A stretch of DNA of 5,665 nucleotides, from assembly GCA_030654645.1 (NCBI GenBank), contig JAURXC010000352.1, positions 1-5,665 on the forward strand. Direction: 5' to 3'. The notes under the pieces are model-generated. The model did no database searches. It had not been told where the DNA came from and worked only from the letters and a program-made list of their open reading frames with translations. Below are positions 5,215 through 5,665 of this stretch, piece after piece. Numbering within the stretch: the stretch's first letter is position 1; each line of letters opens with the position of its first letter. The DNA comes from Deltaproteobacteria bacterium. Lineage in GTDB: Bacteria > Desulfobacterota > Desulfuromonadia > Geobacterales > Pseudopelobacteraceae. Position numbers and translations under genes: made by a program.

Positions 5215-5665
5215 ATGATCGAAGCTTATCTTGCACACCAAGAGGAAAGGGCGGCCCAGGGTATTCCCGCACTGCCGCTCAGCCCTGAACAAACCACGGA
5301 CCTTTGCAAACTGCTTGAGGCTCCACCGGCAGGCAAGGAAGAATTTCTGCTGAACCTGCTCAAAGAGCGCGTTTCCCCCGGCGTCGATCCGGCCGCCAAG
5401 GTCAAGGCCGAGTTCCTGGCCGGAATCGTGAACGGCAGCAAAAAGTCTCCGCTGGTTTCAAAAGTGGACGCGGTTCGCATTCTGGGCACGATGCTGGGCG
5501 GCTACAATGTAAACCCGCTGGTTGAAGCCCTGAAGGATGCCGAACTGGCCGATGAAGCCGCCTGTGCTCTTTCCGGCATGACCCTGGTTTATGACGGTTT
5601 TGATCAGGTGGTAGCTCTTTCCGCCAGCAACGCCGCAGCCAAAAAGGTTCTTCAGTCGTGGGCCG
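5215..5665 (+). CDS. acnB: Aconitate hydratase B, N-terminal part (cut by window end)
   Basis: From ATG 5215 the frame is open to the window end, giving 150 codons of a protein normally about 850 residues long. The start MIEAYLAHQEERAAQGIPALPL, the segments PPAGKEEFLLNLLKERVSPGVD and LGTMLGGYNVNPLVEAL, and the end KKVLQSWA closely follow the N-terminus of E. coli AcnB as I recall it. AcnB interconverts citrate and isocitrate through a 4Fe-4S cluster in the cytosol; many forms also hydrate 2-methyl-cis-aconitate. Only the HEAT-like N-terminal domain, typical of the B type, is in view. The cluster cysteines and active site lie beyond the window, so intactness cannot be judged. It has its own promoter and a strong ribosome binding site and is divergent from the methyltransferase gene. 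Confidence 0.95.
   Translation, partial: MIEAYLAHQEERAAQGIPALPLSPEQTTDLCKLLEAPPAGKEEFLLNLLKERVSPGVDPAAKVKAEFLAGIVNGSKKSPLVSKVDAVRILGTMLGGYNVNPLVEALKDAELADEAACALSGMTLVYDGFDQVVALSASNAAAKKVLQSWA

Overview
The window reads as an ordinary chromosomal segment of a Gram-negative bacterium. A periplasmic di-heme c-type cytochrome, a PAS histidine kinase without a receiver domain, a Trm112/methyltransferase fusion and an AcnB-type aconitase together resemble Geobacter/Pelobacter-like Desulfuromonadota. That placement is inferred from protein style only, because no phylogenetic marker is present. No RNA gene, insertion sequence, CRISPR array, phage gene or attachment site was seen.

Layout: (1) 1-1218 (+), the 3' part of a di-heme cytochrome c peroxidase/MauG-family gene whose start lies before the window. 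(2) 1219-1362, a short intergenic stretch with two strong inverted repeats. (3) 1363-1968 (+), a 201-residue NarL/LuxR-type regulator with a degenerate receiver domain. (4) 1969-2329, a 361-base AT-rich gap with several hairpins or dyads and a poorly defined promoter. (5) 2330-3973 (+), a 547-residue soluble PAS-PAS histidine kinase. (6) 4016-4957 (-), a zinc-ribbon/SAM methyltransferase, convergent with the kinase and only 42 bases from it. (7) 4958-5214, a divergent control region with a 14-bp perfect palindrome and a very good sigma-70 promoter. (8) 5215 to the window end (+), the first 150 codons of acnB (aconitase B, TCA cycle).

Functionally, the first two genes may form one unit: an exported haem enzyme followed by a one-component-like regulator. 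The kinase senses through two cytoplasmic PAS domains, and its partner is not visible here. It is probably not the neighbouring regulator, whose receiver lacks most phosphorylation residues. The methyltransferase and acnB share an upstream region but look unrelated in function.

No spectacular new system is evident. The best leads are the cytochrome that seems to lack the classical peroxidase Glu and Met positions, the cysteine-decorated pseudo-receiver regulator beside it, and a dyad sitting on the -10/+1 region of the acnB promoter.
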